Assembly (NCBI GenBank): GCA_024509875.1
Contig: JAMPIV010012239.1
Location: 207,501-271,500 of the forward strand
Source of the DNA: Oreohelix idahoensis
Lineage: Eukaryota > Mollusca > Gastropoda > Stylommatophora > Oreohelicidae
Length of the DNA: 64,000 nt
Direction of reading: 5' to 3'
The stretch's first letter is position 1. Every line of letters starts with the position of its first letter. Under the pieces are notes generated by a model. It searched no databases and was not told the origin of the DNA. It was given only the letters and a program-made list of their open reading frames with translations. Both the position numbers and the translations under genes were made by a program. Below are positions 19,112-31,183 of the stretch, piece by piece.

Positions 19112-19979
19112 TGCAAGTTCAGAAGTGATCAGCGTTGGATCATCGAATCTTTAAGATGCTGATTACTCCCTGTTCGTTGCGATTTTGACGATAAGATTTG
19201 CTAAAGATAAGTGGCCTGTTTTGTTTGTGGACTGTGCCATTGTATTGTTTAACTAAGCCTTCTTGCACAAACTTTATATGCTGCATGTTTATATGTTACA
19301 TGTCGTTTATATGTGTTTATATTTCTGCGGGTTTTCGGTTGGGCGGAGTCTGTTATAAGGGTATGCCACGTTACAGAGGTCCTATAACAGCGTTTCTGTA
19401 GGGACTCTGCAAATTTCCTTTGTGAAATTTGCTAGCGACATTCGTTGCTATTGTCGTTTAGGTGTGACGAAGTGTACCTTTTCGTTGTTTTCGTAACATT
19501 TTTTCTGTTCTTTAGTTTTGTTTTGATTTGTTTGTATTTGTAGGTCTCCCCTTCCTATTGTTTAGTTTTATACAACTTTATGTTTATACACTGTGGTGTC
19601 ATGTGTTTTGTATGATTTTCGCAGTTATCATCACATTCTTTGTGATATTTTCTTTAGTTTTGCTGTATATTTAGTTGACTTCTGCGAATGTTTTCGTGTT
19701 GTCTTTGATCTTTGTTCATTTTTTACGTTGTTCTTTGTTGTCATTCACTATTGATAGACATATTTGGTCATGCACTATTAGCTGTGTAGTGCACTCATGA
19801 TAATTGACTGGTGGTGTTATACAGTTGATTATACAAGTTCTTTGCCAAAGACTTGTCTCCCACAGATATTGGGATAATGTAATGTGATTATACAAGTACT
19901 TTATTTAAGATTTGTTACCATTAAGGTTGGAATAAGATAATTTATTATTTCAGGTTCTGGACTCATATTAATAGACATT

Positions 19980-21278
19980 ATATCTACACTTGAGTACTTT
20001 ATTGAGCAAGGGAAATCCCTTGGCAAGACTGGTGATAAATTGGAAGAATTTGCGACTGTTCAATATGCCAAGGAATTAAAGTCGGAAGAAAAGAGAATGA
20101 AAATAGAAGCTGAACAAAATAAAGCAGAAGCTGAGAATTTAACATTGCAGATGCAGGTGGATGAAAGGAGATTCCAGATGGAAATGGAAAAACAAAAAAG
20201 AGAAGCTGAGGCTGAAGAGAAAAAGTTACAAAGACAAGCTGAGGAGAAGAAAATCCAGCTACAAATAGAGGCTGAAAATAAAAGACTAGAAAAAGAGGCT
20301 CAAAATAAAAGACTAGAAAAAGAGGCTGAAGAGAAGAAATTACAAAGAGAGGCTGAGGAGAGAAAAGCAAATATGGAGCACGAAGAAAAACTCTTAACTT
20401 TGGAGTTAGAGAAGTTGAAGATGATGAACATGGGTAATGCTAATGATCCAAATAAGGTGTCATCTTCTGATAAGTCTAATGCTAGTACTTTCAAGATTAA
20501 ACTACCAGCTTTCAATGCTTCCAGTGACGATATAACGTTCTATCTGGATAGATTCGAACGTTCATGTAAAACACATAATATAGATAAATCACTATATGTT
20601 GATCAGTTGTCGAATATACTTAAAGGTGAAGCTCTGAGTATGTTAAGCATGGTAGATGAGCCTGACAAGAACAATTATGAGGTTGTCAGGGCGGCCTTAT
20701 TAAAGAAATACCAACTTAACAATGACGGCTATCGTCTTCAATTCAAAAATATGTTGCCAGAAACTGGAATAGAATTCTCTGAATTTATTGCAAAAATACG
20801 ACTCACGTTTACACGTTGGGTTGAGCTGTCTAAGACAGAACATATATCTGAAGCACTTATGGACTTACTACTTAAAGACAAAGTTATGTCTTATGTCAAT
20901 GAGTCTTTTCTTGCTTTTCTTCATGAGCGTAAGCCTAAAAACATAAAAGAAATGGAAGAATATTGTTGCCAGTATGTCACTGCGCACCCTCATGTAACCA
21001 TTAGCAACTCTAAAGTGAAGGAAAGTTTGCTAGTTGCTTCGGCAGCACCATATGGCCCAAACTTCTTTCGTAAATTTCAGGGTACTCAACAACATTTTAT
21101 GAGGAAAAGTAACCGTAATTATGCTGAGAATCAGGGCAATCAATCACATAGCGGTTCTTCTTCGAAGAACTGGAGACGGGCTGACAGTCCTCGTTATTCT
21201 GTACCCAATAATTATAGACATTTTCGCAGAAGTAGTCATAACTATCAAAACTATTCTTCGCGGAGACCTCAAAACTAA
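19980..21278 (+). pseudogene. E2 Gag, start codon lost
   Basis: Aligned to E1 and E3, translation should begin at 19980, where ATA stands in place of ATG (ATA-TCT-ACA-CTT). N-terminal motif LEYFIEQGKSLGKTGDKLEEF, then a long coiled coil (to ~20400), then the capsid region (ITFYLDRFERS, EALMDLLLKDKVMS, LHERKPKNIKEMEEYCCQYV), then the start of the N/R-rich tract. The frame ends at TAA 21276-21278 after a frameshift; the rest of the protein continues in another frame. Confidence 0.9.
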
Positions 21279-21279
21279 A

Positions 21280-22434
21280 CTAATAGATGTTCTCATCAAT
21301 GTGGAAATGATGATAACTATGGAAACTGGGATTCAAACCAGGATAACAGTTACAATAAAGAATACAATGATAATTTCAGAAGCAATAATAGTCGCGGTAG
21401 ATCTCAACACACACAAAAAATATCAGCAGGCAAACTCTGTACAGCAAGAGTCTCAGGGAGCCTGTAAACAGGTTGATGATAATAAAAACTCTAGCGCTGT
21501 CAGATGTTCTGCCTTTGACTTTGGGAGAGCAACTGAATGCCCCCAATGCACTACTTTGTTCGAACCGACTACTGTAACTACCTTGAGCTATGGTCACCCT
21601 CTTCCCGCTCTTCCTGCTGCAGTTGCGCATGACGGGAGAGGATCTCTTATCCTACATAAAGGTCTAGTAAATAATAATCCAGTCTCAGTCCTTGTTGATT
21701 CTGGATGCACTACTATTGGAGTTAAGCAATCTCTTGTAGATCCATCTTGTGCTACAGGAAAGGTGATCAAATGTGTCACATTTGGTGGCACTTTGGAAAA
21801 GTATCCTACTGCCATAATTCACATTGCTACTCCCTTCTTTACGGGAGATGTGCACGCGTGTCTTCTACCAAACCATATTGCGGATCTTATTATCGGTCGT
21901 ATTCACGGAGTTAGGGAATGTACTCCGCAGCAGATTGCTGCTTAGGAAGAACAAAATATTCAGGCTACCAATGCAGTGGTCACAAGAGCACAAGCTCTTG
22001 AGATACCTCAAACTTCATTAACTGATAATAATGAAGTACATAGCCAAGATAGTCACTTGGTTATTTCACGTGACTCTTTCATAAAAATGCAAGAAGAAGA
22101 TCCTTCTTTAAAAAAATTCTTCATTCTACCAAAAAAAGGTGATCAAAATCAGAATACAAATCGAAAATCTTGGATTACTATGAAGAACGGCGTACTTGTG
22201 CGTATGGTACAATACTCGACTGCGTCTACACATTCACAAATTCTTGTGCCTAAGAGTATGAGATTACAAATATTGCAACATGCTCATGACTCGCAATGTG
22301 CTGGACATATGGGTTTTTCCCGTACAAAGTCGAGAATTCTTGCGGCTTTCTTTTGGCCATTTGTGAACAAGGACATGCGTATTTACTGCCGATCTTGCAA
22401 AATAAGTCAAGAGGTTAAATCTAGAGGACCATGA
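21280..22434 (+). pseudogene. E2 nucleocapsid tail, protease and integrase zinc region
   Basis: Continues Gag in the next frame: CPQC cluster near 21538, aspartic protease LVDSGCTTIG (near 21690) and IIGRIHG (near 21890), spacer, and the integrase zinc region (HAHDSQCAGHMGFSRTKS ... CRSCKISQ, the last Cys replaced by Ser). Stops: TAG 21943-21945 (Trp expected) and TGA 22432-22434 (Arg expected). Confidence 0.9.
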
Positions 22435-22485
22435 CATGCAGCGCCTATCCAGGTTGCAGGCATTCCTATTCGGCCGTTTCAGAAA

Positions 22486-24879
22486 ATGGCAATAGATATT
22501 ATTGGTCCTTTTAGGATCAAGTCGGCCAGAGGACATCAGTTTATCCTTACATGTGTCGACATGTGCACACGTTGGCCAGAGGCTATACCTCTTAAGAGCA
22601 TCTCTACTACCGATATCGCAGACGCTCTTTGGCTGATATTTTCTCGTTTGGGATTCCCCAGAGAAATATTGTCAGACCATGGCACTCAACTTATATCAGA
22701 CACTATGTCGCAGGTAATGTATACTCTGCATATTAAAAGGTCTCTCAGCAGTATTTATCACCCAATGTCGAATGGGTTAGTTGAGTGTTTGAATAGAACA
22801 CTCAAGACTTTACTTGGGAAGATAACTGAGGATCATCCTCAGGATTGGGACAAGGTTTTACCCGCGGCTCTCTTTGCTTATAGAGAGGTTCCCAATGAAC
22901 ACACAGGGTTTTCTCCTTTTGAACTTGTCTTTGGCGCGCAATCGCACGGCCTTATGTCTTTGCTCCACGATCTTATCACTGCTGATAATATTAGCGATGA
23001 CACACAATCATCATATGAGTATGTCATTGCTCTGACGCAGAAGAACATCGAGGCATGCAAACTAGCAACTTCTTTATCCGAATTTGCTAAAGGAAAGGCA
23101 AGGCAATTTGCAAATAAGAATAGATGTCTACGACAACTTTGTCCGGGTGACAAAGCACTCGTTCTACTCCCTTCTAGGGAGAACAGACTTTTTATTGCAT
23201 GGAGAGGTCCGTATACGATAGTCTCAAAAATTTCCGGGCTCGACTATGTTGTCGACATTGATGGGAAGCATAAAACTTTCCATATAAATATGCTCACGGA
23301 ATTTCTTGAACGACCGGACTATTTGCAGCCTATTTTCCAGGCGACGGACGATTCTCCAGTACCTCATGGTCATTACTCATCACTGTCGGTTATACAGGAT
23401 GAGGAAACTACTTTCTCAGATGTCAATCTTCCTCTTCCTGTGATCCCACTTTATTCTACGGAATCTTGGAAAAACGTTACTGTTTCTCCTAGTCTTTCCG
23501 CTGAGGAACACCGACAAGTCTCTTTGATGTTACAAACGTTTCAGGATGTCCTTACCGACATTCCTGGACACACACATGTCATTGAACATGACATAATACT
23601 TACTGACCATAATCCTATCAGAGTCAGACCCTATCCTATACCTATCAATTTTCAATCACAAGTCGAAAAAGAATTGGATGAAATGATACAATTGAAAATA
23701 ATTGAACCATCCACTTTAGCATACTCGTCGTCTATGGTTATTGTTCGAAAGAAAGACAATAACATAAGCCTTTGCGTTGATTATCGCAAATTGAACCAAG
23801 TTACGAAGTTCGATGCTGAACCTATGCCTTTATTAGAAGAGCTACTAAACAAACTTTCTAATTCTAGATTCTTTACCAAACTCGACTTATCGAATGGTTA
23901 TTGGCAAGTTCCTTTAACTGAACGCGCCAAACCTCTTACTGCTTTTTCTACACCCAGTCGTTTACTTCAATGGAATTTCATGCATTTCGGCCTTATGAAC
24001 GCCCCTGCTACGTTCGTACGCATGATGCGTCGAATTCTCTCATATCGTACAGATGTCATAGCATACTTAGACGATATCTGTCTCTTCAGTGATTCCTGGG
24101 AAGATCACTATTTTGGTTTATACGAATTGCAGTCTACTCTTCGCGAGTATAATTTGACTGCAAAACCCTCTAAAGCCTTTATAGGATTTAGTGAAATTTC
24201 TTTCCTGGGTCACCGTGTTGGTCATGGTCTCTTAAAGACAGAGGACCACAATATTTCCAAAATACTAAACATTTCTGTTCCTAAGACGAAAAAACAAGTA
24301 CGTAGTCTCTTAGGTTTGATACAATTTTACGGACGATTCATTCCGAATCTGTCCTCCATTATGGCACCTCTTTCAACCTTAGTGAAAAAAGGATCGCCTA
24401 ATCTGATCCGCTGGTCTCAAGAATGCCAATCCTCATTGGACCAGATTAAAACTTTATTTTCATCTCCACCTATCTTAAGGTTACCTACTATTGAGAAGAC
24501 TTTTGTTCTTCGAAGTGACGCGTCATCCACTGGGATTGGGGCAGCACTAATGCAGGAGTATTCAGATACTCTGCATCCGGTGATGTATATCTCTAGGAAA
24601 CTAAATGCGGCAGAGAGGAATTACTCGGTTCTAGACCGTGAATTGTTGGCTATGGTTTGGTCAATTCTCAAGTTACAAAGATTCCTTCTGGGCGCGCATT
24701 TCATTGTGGAAACCGACCAGAAAGCTCTTACTGCTATTCAGAGTAAAAACTTGAAGAGCTCGAGGTCCACTCGATATGCTATTGCTCTTCAACCATTTCA
24801 TTTCACGGTGCGAGCTATCCGCGGTTCGGATAATGTGATGGCAGACATTCTGTCCAGATGCCCACATGATTCCACTTAA
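22486..24879 (+). pseudogene. E2 integrase core, RT and RNase H (open)
   Basis: 797 residues open, in the same frame as the previous piece. Integrase D4, D64 and E100 (LVECLNRT, Arg changed to Cys after the Glu). RT YLDD at 527-530, with MHFGLMNAP instead of MPFGL and DLSNGYWQ instead of DLSKGYWQ. RNase H Asp/Glu residues and the final ADILSR are present. The domains are readable, but the upstream stops prevent expression. Confidence 0.93.
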
Positions 24880-25756
24880 CTTTTATGTCCTATATTTCCT
24901 GATAGACGTCGAGATTTATAACAGGTCTCTACTATAATTATATATCAGCACATCTGTTCTCACTTTATGGGAATTTATAACATTGTACTGTATGATTTCC
25001 TTTTTCTGTTACTGTTTTTGGTATAACAGAAGAAGGCTAAGTTAGCAATATAAGGGCCAAAAGTTCTCATGGCCACAATTTAGAGTCAAGAATGTATTTT
25101 GATTACTGTATTAGAAAATCTAACATTTATCATATAGAATTGTGTTATTTATATTTTCGCAGCAAATCATTGATGTGTGCGAGATTCTGTACATTGTGTC
25201 AACCATGAAGTATAGCGAAGTACTAACTTACCTTGGAACGACTCAGTACATGTGCCCTCTTAATTTATGTCCACGTCTTCTGTGATCATCAACTTAATTA
25301 GTATTATGTATAATGCATTGTATCATAATATTATTACATGCTTACATAATGTGGTATTTGGTTATTAAGATGTGTATATCTCTATAATGCGGTATATTAG
25401 GATATGACACCGCTGTTTTGATGACATTCCATTGTTTAATCCTTTGATAATATATTTAATGTCACATAAATTTGTATGTGTATAACTTTGCTTGCATTAT
25501 AATGTTGCCAGAACTGTGGTGTATGTTGGTGGCACCTCCGTGGAATATGTGTATACTTAGGGAAATGCTTTCTCTAAGGATCTGTGATATAGTCTCACCT
25601 GACGCTCCATGCGTCGAGCTAGCCTCACATTAGGCATTATATTTTTTGGTGATACGTTTTGTCCGCGCATCATTCGTGCGTTAGGAGCCTGTTGGATCTT
25701 GCTCTTGGATTTAAAAAAAAAAATGTTTCATTTTTTTCCCGTTGGGTGCGGTAAAC
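24880..25756 (+). other. E2 3' UTR and polypurine tract
   Basis: A/T-rich, no gene (the frame 25609-25893 runs into the LTR and is not recognisable). Ends TTTTTTTCCCGTTGGGTGCG then GTAAAC before the LTR, matching the E1 pattern. Confidence 0.7.
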
Positions 25757-27269
25757 TGTTACGCTCAGATTTTTCTGAGTCAATATATTTACTTGTCTTG
25801 TTTGTACACTTTAATTTTTGTAAGCAAAGGTGCATAACTCTTGGTTATCTGAGGTTACATTTTCAATGGTTGTTACCCGCTCTTGTGTCTTAACCTGGCG
25901 GTCTATTATTAGATCTATGTCTGGTTGTTATCCTTATATGGCTCGTATAAGTCAGCTTTTCTTGGAATGTTTGCAACCAGAGTTGATGTTTATTCCCTGA
26001 CCATATAGGGCTCGATTTGGTCAGTATCTTTGCTTGGTATGTGTCCAACATCGTCCCGTTTGAGTTTAACTCAGGGGTCAAGCGCTACTGCGCATGTGTC
26101 GAATTTAGGGTTGTTTGAGAAAGACTTCCGTTCCAGGAGTCTAGCAATGGTTTCGATCAGAGCGAGTCGTGTTTCAGCGTCCGTGATCATTTTTGACGGG
26201 GAAATGGAAGTCCTCTTGTGTTGTTAGTTTATCTACAGATGATTTTCCTCATGTGATTCAAAACGCCTGGAGGCGTGTGAGTTGTGGTGTTTATTTCTGA
26301 AGAAAGGTAATTGCTCTTCATATTATTATTTGTCGCCAGCTTTAATGATTGACTGGTAGTCTGCTTGCTAGCTTTCCCACTGGGCGGGAAAGAGTCTACT
26401 GTCATGAGAAGTTTCAGCTCACGAATCACCATGTCTTTTTATGCATCGGGTTGGTGCATGCCCGAAGTTCGTTGAACTCTGTTGCTCCGGCGGTATCACG
26501 TCGGTCAAGGTTTTACACCTTTACTACTAAAGGAACTTAGAGGACATTGCCTGATGTACTCCAGAAGATATGTCTGTCTAGCTGGGGGTCAGAAAAGGAG
26601 AGTTGATTTAATCTCCTACATCTAGATATTTTGGCTGTAGCTAGAAAAGGATGATGGTTTTAGCACCTGAATATATCTACAGTCGTCTATGATGCATTGA
26701 TGCCAATTATATTATTCACCATTGCTATGCTGTATGTCGTCAAGTATTGTACTGACTATTTATATGATGATGAGCGTCCGTTGTCTAGTATCGTCAGTAA
26801 ATCTATGAAACGTCAGCTATTGTCTACAATTACTGACTTCTACATGTGGTTGTGTGGATGGACTGTGACCTGTCAGAACCTATACACGCATTCGCACCCA
26901 TCTATTGATGTCTACTCATCTACATATCACACCAACCACCCCTTCTTGAAGCAATCTATAGATATCAAGCGTATACACACTTGAGGGTGAGTTTGTGTGA
27001 CACCCTGTCAGCACCTCTATGCATGGTGACCTATATCAGTCAAAACATTGTCTCCAGGTCAACCTGACACTCACTCACCTACGCAGCACTTACACCTTCG
27101 ATACTTGAGCAAGACCTGTATTATTTATGGTGGCCTACATTGATACGACGCAACATCTAGTGTGAGTCTACACATCTACGATGGCTCAGACAAGAACCCC
27201 CGTTCTAACATTATATGACGGTCAATATGGCTTCTTCAGCACCAACCTCAAATCAACGTACATTTAACA
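25757..27269 (+). repeat. E2 3' LTR
   Basis: 1513 bp, TGTTACGC...TTTAACA, uninterrupted. It is the reference copy that shows how the 5' LTR was split. Followed by TSD GTAAT (27270-27274). Confidence 0.93.
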
Positions 27270-27790
27270 GTAATGTTAACAGAACTACAGATGATCTGCC
27301 TGGAACAAATTTGTATTCTTTACAGAACTACAGATGGGGTGAGATAACTGGGACGTATTTGTAATGTTGACATAACTACAGATGATCTGCCTGGAACAGA
27401 TCTGTATTCTTTACAGAACTACAGATGGGCTGAGATAACTGGGACAGATTTGTATTCTTTACAGAACTACAGATGGGGTGAGATAACTGGGACGTATTTG
27501 TAATGTTGACAGAACTACAGATGATCTGCCTGGAACAGATTTGTATTCTTTACGGAACTACAGATGGGCTGAGATAACTGGGACAGGTTTGTAATGTTGA
27601 CAGAACTACAGATGATCTGCTTGGGACAGATTTGTATTGTTGACAGAACTACACATGGGATGAGATAACTGAGAAAGATCTGAAATATTGATAGAACTAC
27701 AGAGAAATGCCTGGGACATATTTGTAAGTTGACAGAGCTACAGACGATCCAACTGCAATAGATTAGCAATACTGACAGATCTACTTATGG
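27270..27790 (+). repeat. Minisatellite, about 46-bp units in dimers
   Basis: Alternating half-units GAACTACAGATGATCTGCC...GATTTGTA and GAACTACAGATGGGSTGAG...ATTTGTA. More diverged toward 27790. Minus-strand open frames here are repeat by-products. Confidence 0.9.
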
Positions 27791-28990
27791 TCTGACTGGA
27801 GCAGAACTGCAACGCTATCACATATGTTTTATGAAATTATTAATATGTGTCATACTGGTATGATAATGATTGTTGAAACGTTTAACTAAGACAATAAATA
27901 GATTAACAAACACGCTGTCAAGTAAGCAGAAACTATACATCAAACCCCAATTCCGACATCTGTCTACAGGGATTACAGTTATATAAATACTGGTAGAAAA
28001 ATAAAACAGACATTCCACCAACAAAAACCGTAGAACAAGAGACAATTTATCACTGACGTATCAAATAAAACAACACAGTGAAACAATAAACAATCCAAAG
28101 AAAGAATTACTTATTGCAATTTTAGACACCATACGTCAAATCATCATTGACAAAGTCATAAATCAGCTGGAGTTAAGGAAGACCACAGTATCGGTAGACA
28201 CGAGGAAACGAAAAACATACATGGATCTTCATTTCAGCTAGAAGTACTTTAACGACACGTCTGTACACTAGCAATAATAGATATAGAGGTAAAATCATTA
28301 TACTTAAAATATATAAATAAATAAGTATATGAACTGAGTAAGCAGCAACACTCGAATAAACCTGCGACGTGTCGGCCAGACAGTCAGCTAGCGATCCTTC
28401 ACAGAAATAGACCTTTTCATGGCTAATAAAAGTGCCCGCCCTTAGTTTTAAAAAAAAGAAAGAAAAGGACAGAGATGACAGTCCAGCGGTCAAAAATAGC
28501 CCATTTATGACCAGGAGATCACACCTCTTGTCAGGTTTTGACGGGATGTGGAATTTTAGACGAAAGTGAAACAAACAAATAAAACTTAACCACGTGATAC
28601 TTTAAACAGCAAAGAGTAAACTCAGTTAGGGGAATACCTTCTATTTACTTCCAAAGGGAAACAATTCAACGATTTAAAAAATATCAAACTAAAAAACAGG
28701 GGTTCATTATTTATTTAATTTTGCCAATTCATTTTACAAAATTATGTAAGGCATAAAACATTCTCTTATTTTGATCAGTATATTTGTTAAATTGTTGAAA
28801 CGTGTTTTGTTTCCCATTATTAGAATAAAAATGCTTTAAATAATAAGGAGTTTGATGCACATGTTAAAGTAGTGAACACTTATATCCTCTGCCACTTTCA
28901 ATGATAATTGCAATAATGTATTTGCTGTAGTCGGAGATGAGCAGTAGTAGTATACATCGTCTGAATAAAATATTTTTGTGTCAACATAAC
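27791..28990. other. Unassigned A/T-rich DNA
   Basis: No recognisable gene. A 133-codon minus-strand frame (28173-28574) has a hydrophobic stretch but no family resemblance, and I treat it as chance. Confidence 0.4.
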
Positions 28991-29060
28991 CTCATCCAAG
29001 CCAGACAGGTACTAGAATACTTCTCTCTTCACAACGTATAAATCTTTCGCCTTTTACGGA

Positions 29061-29190
29061 CCAGCCACGACCAGCGTATCAAACTGTTCTTATCAGAGCA
29101 AACCACCGGACTTCACGACCAGCCACGACACGAGTTTCAAACTGTTCTTATCAGAGCAAACCACCGGACTTCACGGCCAGCCACGACCAG
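29061..29190 (+). repeat. 58-bp tandem monomers in LINE 5' UTR
   Basis: CCAGCCACGACC... begins at 29061, 29119 and 29177 (third partial); each unit includes GAGCAAACCACCGGACTTCA. Tandem promoter-bearing monomers at the 5' end are known in several LINE families; promoter activity here is inference. Confidence 0.8.
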
Positions 29191-29246
29191 AGTGTCTGCT
29201 CCAGCAGTGTTTCCAGCTCACCAGTCCACCGACTCCAGTTTCAACC

Positions 29247-30317
29247 ATGGAACCAGGGAGAATCACTGCAGCCTTCAGCCTCACAATGGATGCTCTCGAA
29301 GGGGGGAACCACCACCGGGCGGGAACCTTAGTTCTCTCCGTCTCTGGACCGCAGGCAGCAGCGAAGGCGTCCCCGTCCTTTCTCACCAGTGTCTTGGTGG
29401 GCCCGGGGGGAGTGCCTACGGACGGCATTGCAGCACTGTACCGTTTTGAGAACCCTGTGAGATGGTACGCAAACCTGACGGCAAAGGCGCACACCAGATT
29501 ATATTCCAGACTGCATGGCAAGAAAATAATACTGACGAACGCTGAACTCACAATTATGATTGAACACCTGGAGAAGGAGCGGACGAAAGCGACCCTGAAC
29601 TGGCTTCCCCCAACCATTAAACAACATACTGTGGAGAACATTGCAAGAACAGTGCTTGGCGTCCCCGAGGCAGAGGTCTACCGAATCCGGAACGCTCCCG
29701 ACAAGTGGGGAGTCCTCTTCTGCCAAGAAGCGCCAGTTCCACACTATATCGACTTGCAGATTGCAAAACAACAGCACAAGGTACTCGTCACCATGCCAGG
29801 TCGGAGAATGATATGTCCACACTGTGGGCAAGATACCCACTGGGCAAATAAATGCCCAAAGAAGGTAACAACATCGAAAGCCACGTCGTGGCCACAGCTG
29901 CCGCAGAAAGAAATAGCGGCACCAACCATCACCAGAGCAGAAACCACCTCGTTACCACCATCACCACAGAAGACAACAGCACCCAAGCAGGCCCAAGAAC
30001 CCCAGACAGAAGACTCACCATCAGCAGAGAATGACTTCCAAACAGTCTCCCACAAAAAAAAAGGCACAGACGACACTCGGCACCTGACAGCCCAACCGAA
30101 GAAACAGAAACAAGAAGAAAGTACCAATGACCAGAAACCAGCCAAACACCGACCACGCCAGATGCCAAGACAACAGCACCACCATCCTCCTGGACACCTG
30201 ACACGAAAGACAACATCATCATCACACCAACTAAGCTCGTCATTGACCTCACAAGCAACCCAGCAGATGACGAGGAACAAGAAAGCACCCTACAGATTTG
30301 AAGTGTTTTTCACATAA
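29247..30317 (+). CDS. LINE ORF1 protein with CCHC zinc knuckle
   Basis: 356 aa, intact. Start ATG at 29247 has a good context (CAACCATGG). Residues ~45-185 are a folded-looking region (RFENPVRWYANLTAKAH, LTNAELTIMIEHLEK, VLGVPEAEVYRIRN). The zinc knuckle is MICPHCGQDTHWANKCPK at ~187-204 (C-x2-C-x4-H-x4-C). The C-terminal 150 residues are Lys/Gln/Pro/Thr-rich and disordered. Presumably binds element RNA and escorts it to the target. ORF2 begins 66 bp downstream. No defect seen, although ORF2 is wrecked. Confidence 0.85.
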   Translation: MEPGRITAAFSLTMDALEGGNHHRAGTLVLSVSGPQAAAKASPSFLTSVLVGPGGVPTDGIAALYRFENPVRWYANLTAKAHTRLYSRLHGKKIILTNAELTIMIEHLEKERTKATLNWLPPTIKQHTVENIARTVLGVPEAEVYRIRNAPDKWGVLFCQEAPVPHYIDLQIAKQQHKVLVTMPGRRMICPHCGQDTHWANKCPKKVTTSKATSWPQLPQKEIAAPTITRAETTSLPPSPQKTTAPKQAQEPQTEDSPSAENDFQTVSHKKKGTDDTRHLTAQPKKQKQEESTNDQKPAKHRPRQMPRQQHHHPPGHLTRKTTSSSHQLSSSLTSQATQQMTRNKKAPYRFEVFFT

Positions 30318-30383
30318 CTGGTATGGTGTAATCTTTTATACTTACAAATTAAAACACTACTCCTATGTATTTTAGTTTTTAAA

Positions 30384-30800
30384 ATGGCAGACGAAATAGT
30401 AGTGTTAAGTGTACATATTAGTGGCATTCGCGCCAAATTACAACACATCATACCACTCATACATAAACACAAACCAGATTTTATACTTCTACAAGAAACC
30501 AACATACACACAGACGAACACGCATCACAGATCACAACCCAGTTAGGACTAAGGCATTCTTGTTTTAGCTAAGCCATTCACAACACCGGTTCAGGAACAG
30601 CTATACTACAAACATCAGACAGGTGGGAAATACTTAAGAAAAACAGGGACACAGAGGGTAAAATAGCCATATTTCACGTAGGAAACAAGAACCACACATA
30701 CACGATAGTTAACATACACGCCACAGCAAACTACAGTCATCAGCCGCAATTTTACGATAGCCTAGATAACTTACTCACACACTTATACAGGGGACACAAC
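30384..30800 (+). pseudogene. LINE ORF2 piece 1: endonuclease N-terminal half
   Basis: Starts MADEIVVLSVHISGIRAK; the motif LLQETNIHTDEHA (near 30490) holds the conserved Glu of apurinic-type endonucleases. In-frame TAA at 30570. Coding resumes after E4 in the same frame (codon AAC ends at 30800, ATT starts at 37769), with GGDL. Confidence 0.85.
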
Positions 30801-30942
30801 TGTTACGGCCAGAAATGTAACGGCCACCAAAAATGTTGATTTATTTTTCGTGCGTGATGCAGATTTAGGTCACCAGTGTGAGGCGCTGGCAGGGTATAAT
30901 ATGTCACTTGCACAGAACAGCATACATGTTATTAAATGTGTG

Positions 30943-31097
30943 TAAACCCTCTGTGGATGGGAAGGAGCGAAGCTCCTGACCGGGTTGGAAGGAAAGTCCT
31001 CAGGTTCCCCAGCCTCGCAATGACATGTCATTGGGCCGAAGGGCTGAAAGCCCAAGTGCTGCTGGTTAAGAAAAAAAAAAAAAAAAAAAAAAAAAAA
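30943..31097 (+). mobile_element. 5'-truncated SINE, poly-A tail
   Basis: TSD ATTAAATGTGTG (30931-30942 and 31098-31109). Body TAAACCCTCTGTGG...GGTTAAG followed by about 28 A. It is the 3' half of the SINE at 31184-31465 in opposite orientation. The nearby plus-strand frame ending in Lys repeats is the poly-A, not a gene. Confidence 0.93.
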
Positions 31098-31183
31098 ATT
31101 AAATGTGTGGTATTGACCTGATGACGTGGTGAGTGTGGGTGTAACTGAAGAGACGAATGCTTGAGGTTCTTGGTACAGTAGAT

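Larger units (their letters stand above)
18785..19979 (+). other. E2 leader
   Basis: After the minisatellite, the T-rich block 19440-19570 resembles the other leaders. Stem-loops at 19832-19876 (ACAAGTTCTTTGCCAAAGACTTGT then CCCA...TGGGA), with a second weaker copy at 19889-19935. A polypyrimidine-AG (TTTATTATTTCAG, ending 19953) precedes the start. Confidence 0.6.
2718..27269 (+). mobile_element. E2: Gmr1-like Ty3/gypsy LTR retrotransposon with split 5' LTR
   Basis: Outer LTR retrotransposon. The 5' LTR is in two pieces (2718-3624 and 18277-18784) separated by a 14.6-kb nested insertion. The 3' LTR is 25757-27269. Target-site duplication GTAAT lies at 2713-2717 and 27270-27274. LTRs start TGTTACGC and end TTTAACA. 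Order inside: PBS 18788, leader with a 39-bp minisatellite, Gag-protease-integrase-RT-RNase H (19980-24879), 3' UTR, polypurine tract. It is inactive: start codon ATG changed to ATA, one frameshift near 21270, stops at 21943 and 22432. The LTR copies differ visibly more than those of E1, consistent with E2 being the older host of the stack. Confidence 0.9.

Noticed and set aside
27270..27790. Repeats as a CRISPR or centromeric satellite
   Set aside because: Short, diverging ~46-bp tandem units without spacers; too short to call a satellite domain.
28173..28574. 133-codon minus-strand frame with a hydrophobic segment
   Set aside because: No recognisable family, surrounded by non-coding A/T-rich DNA, and composition fits chance.
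29171..30288. Long minus-strand frames opposite LINE ORF1
   Set aside because: Shadows; the plus strand has the zinc knuckle and a good start context.
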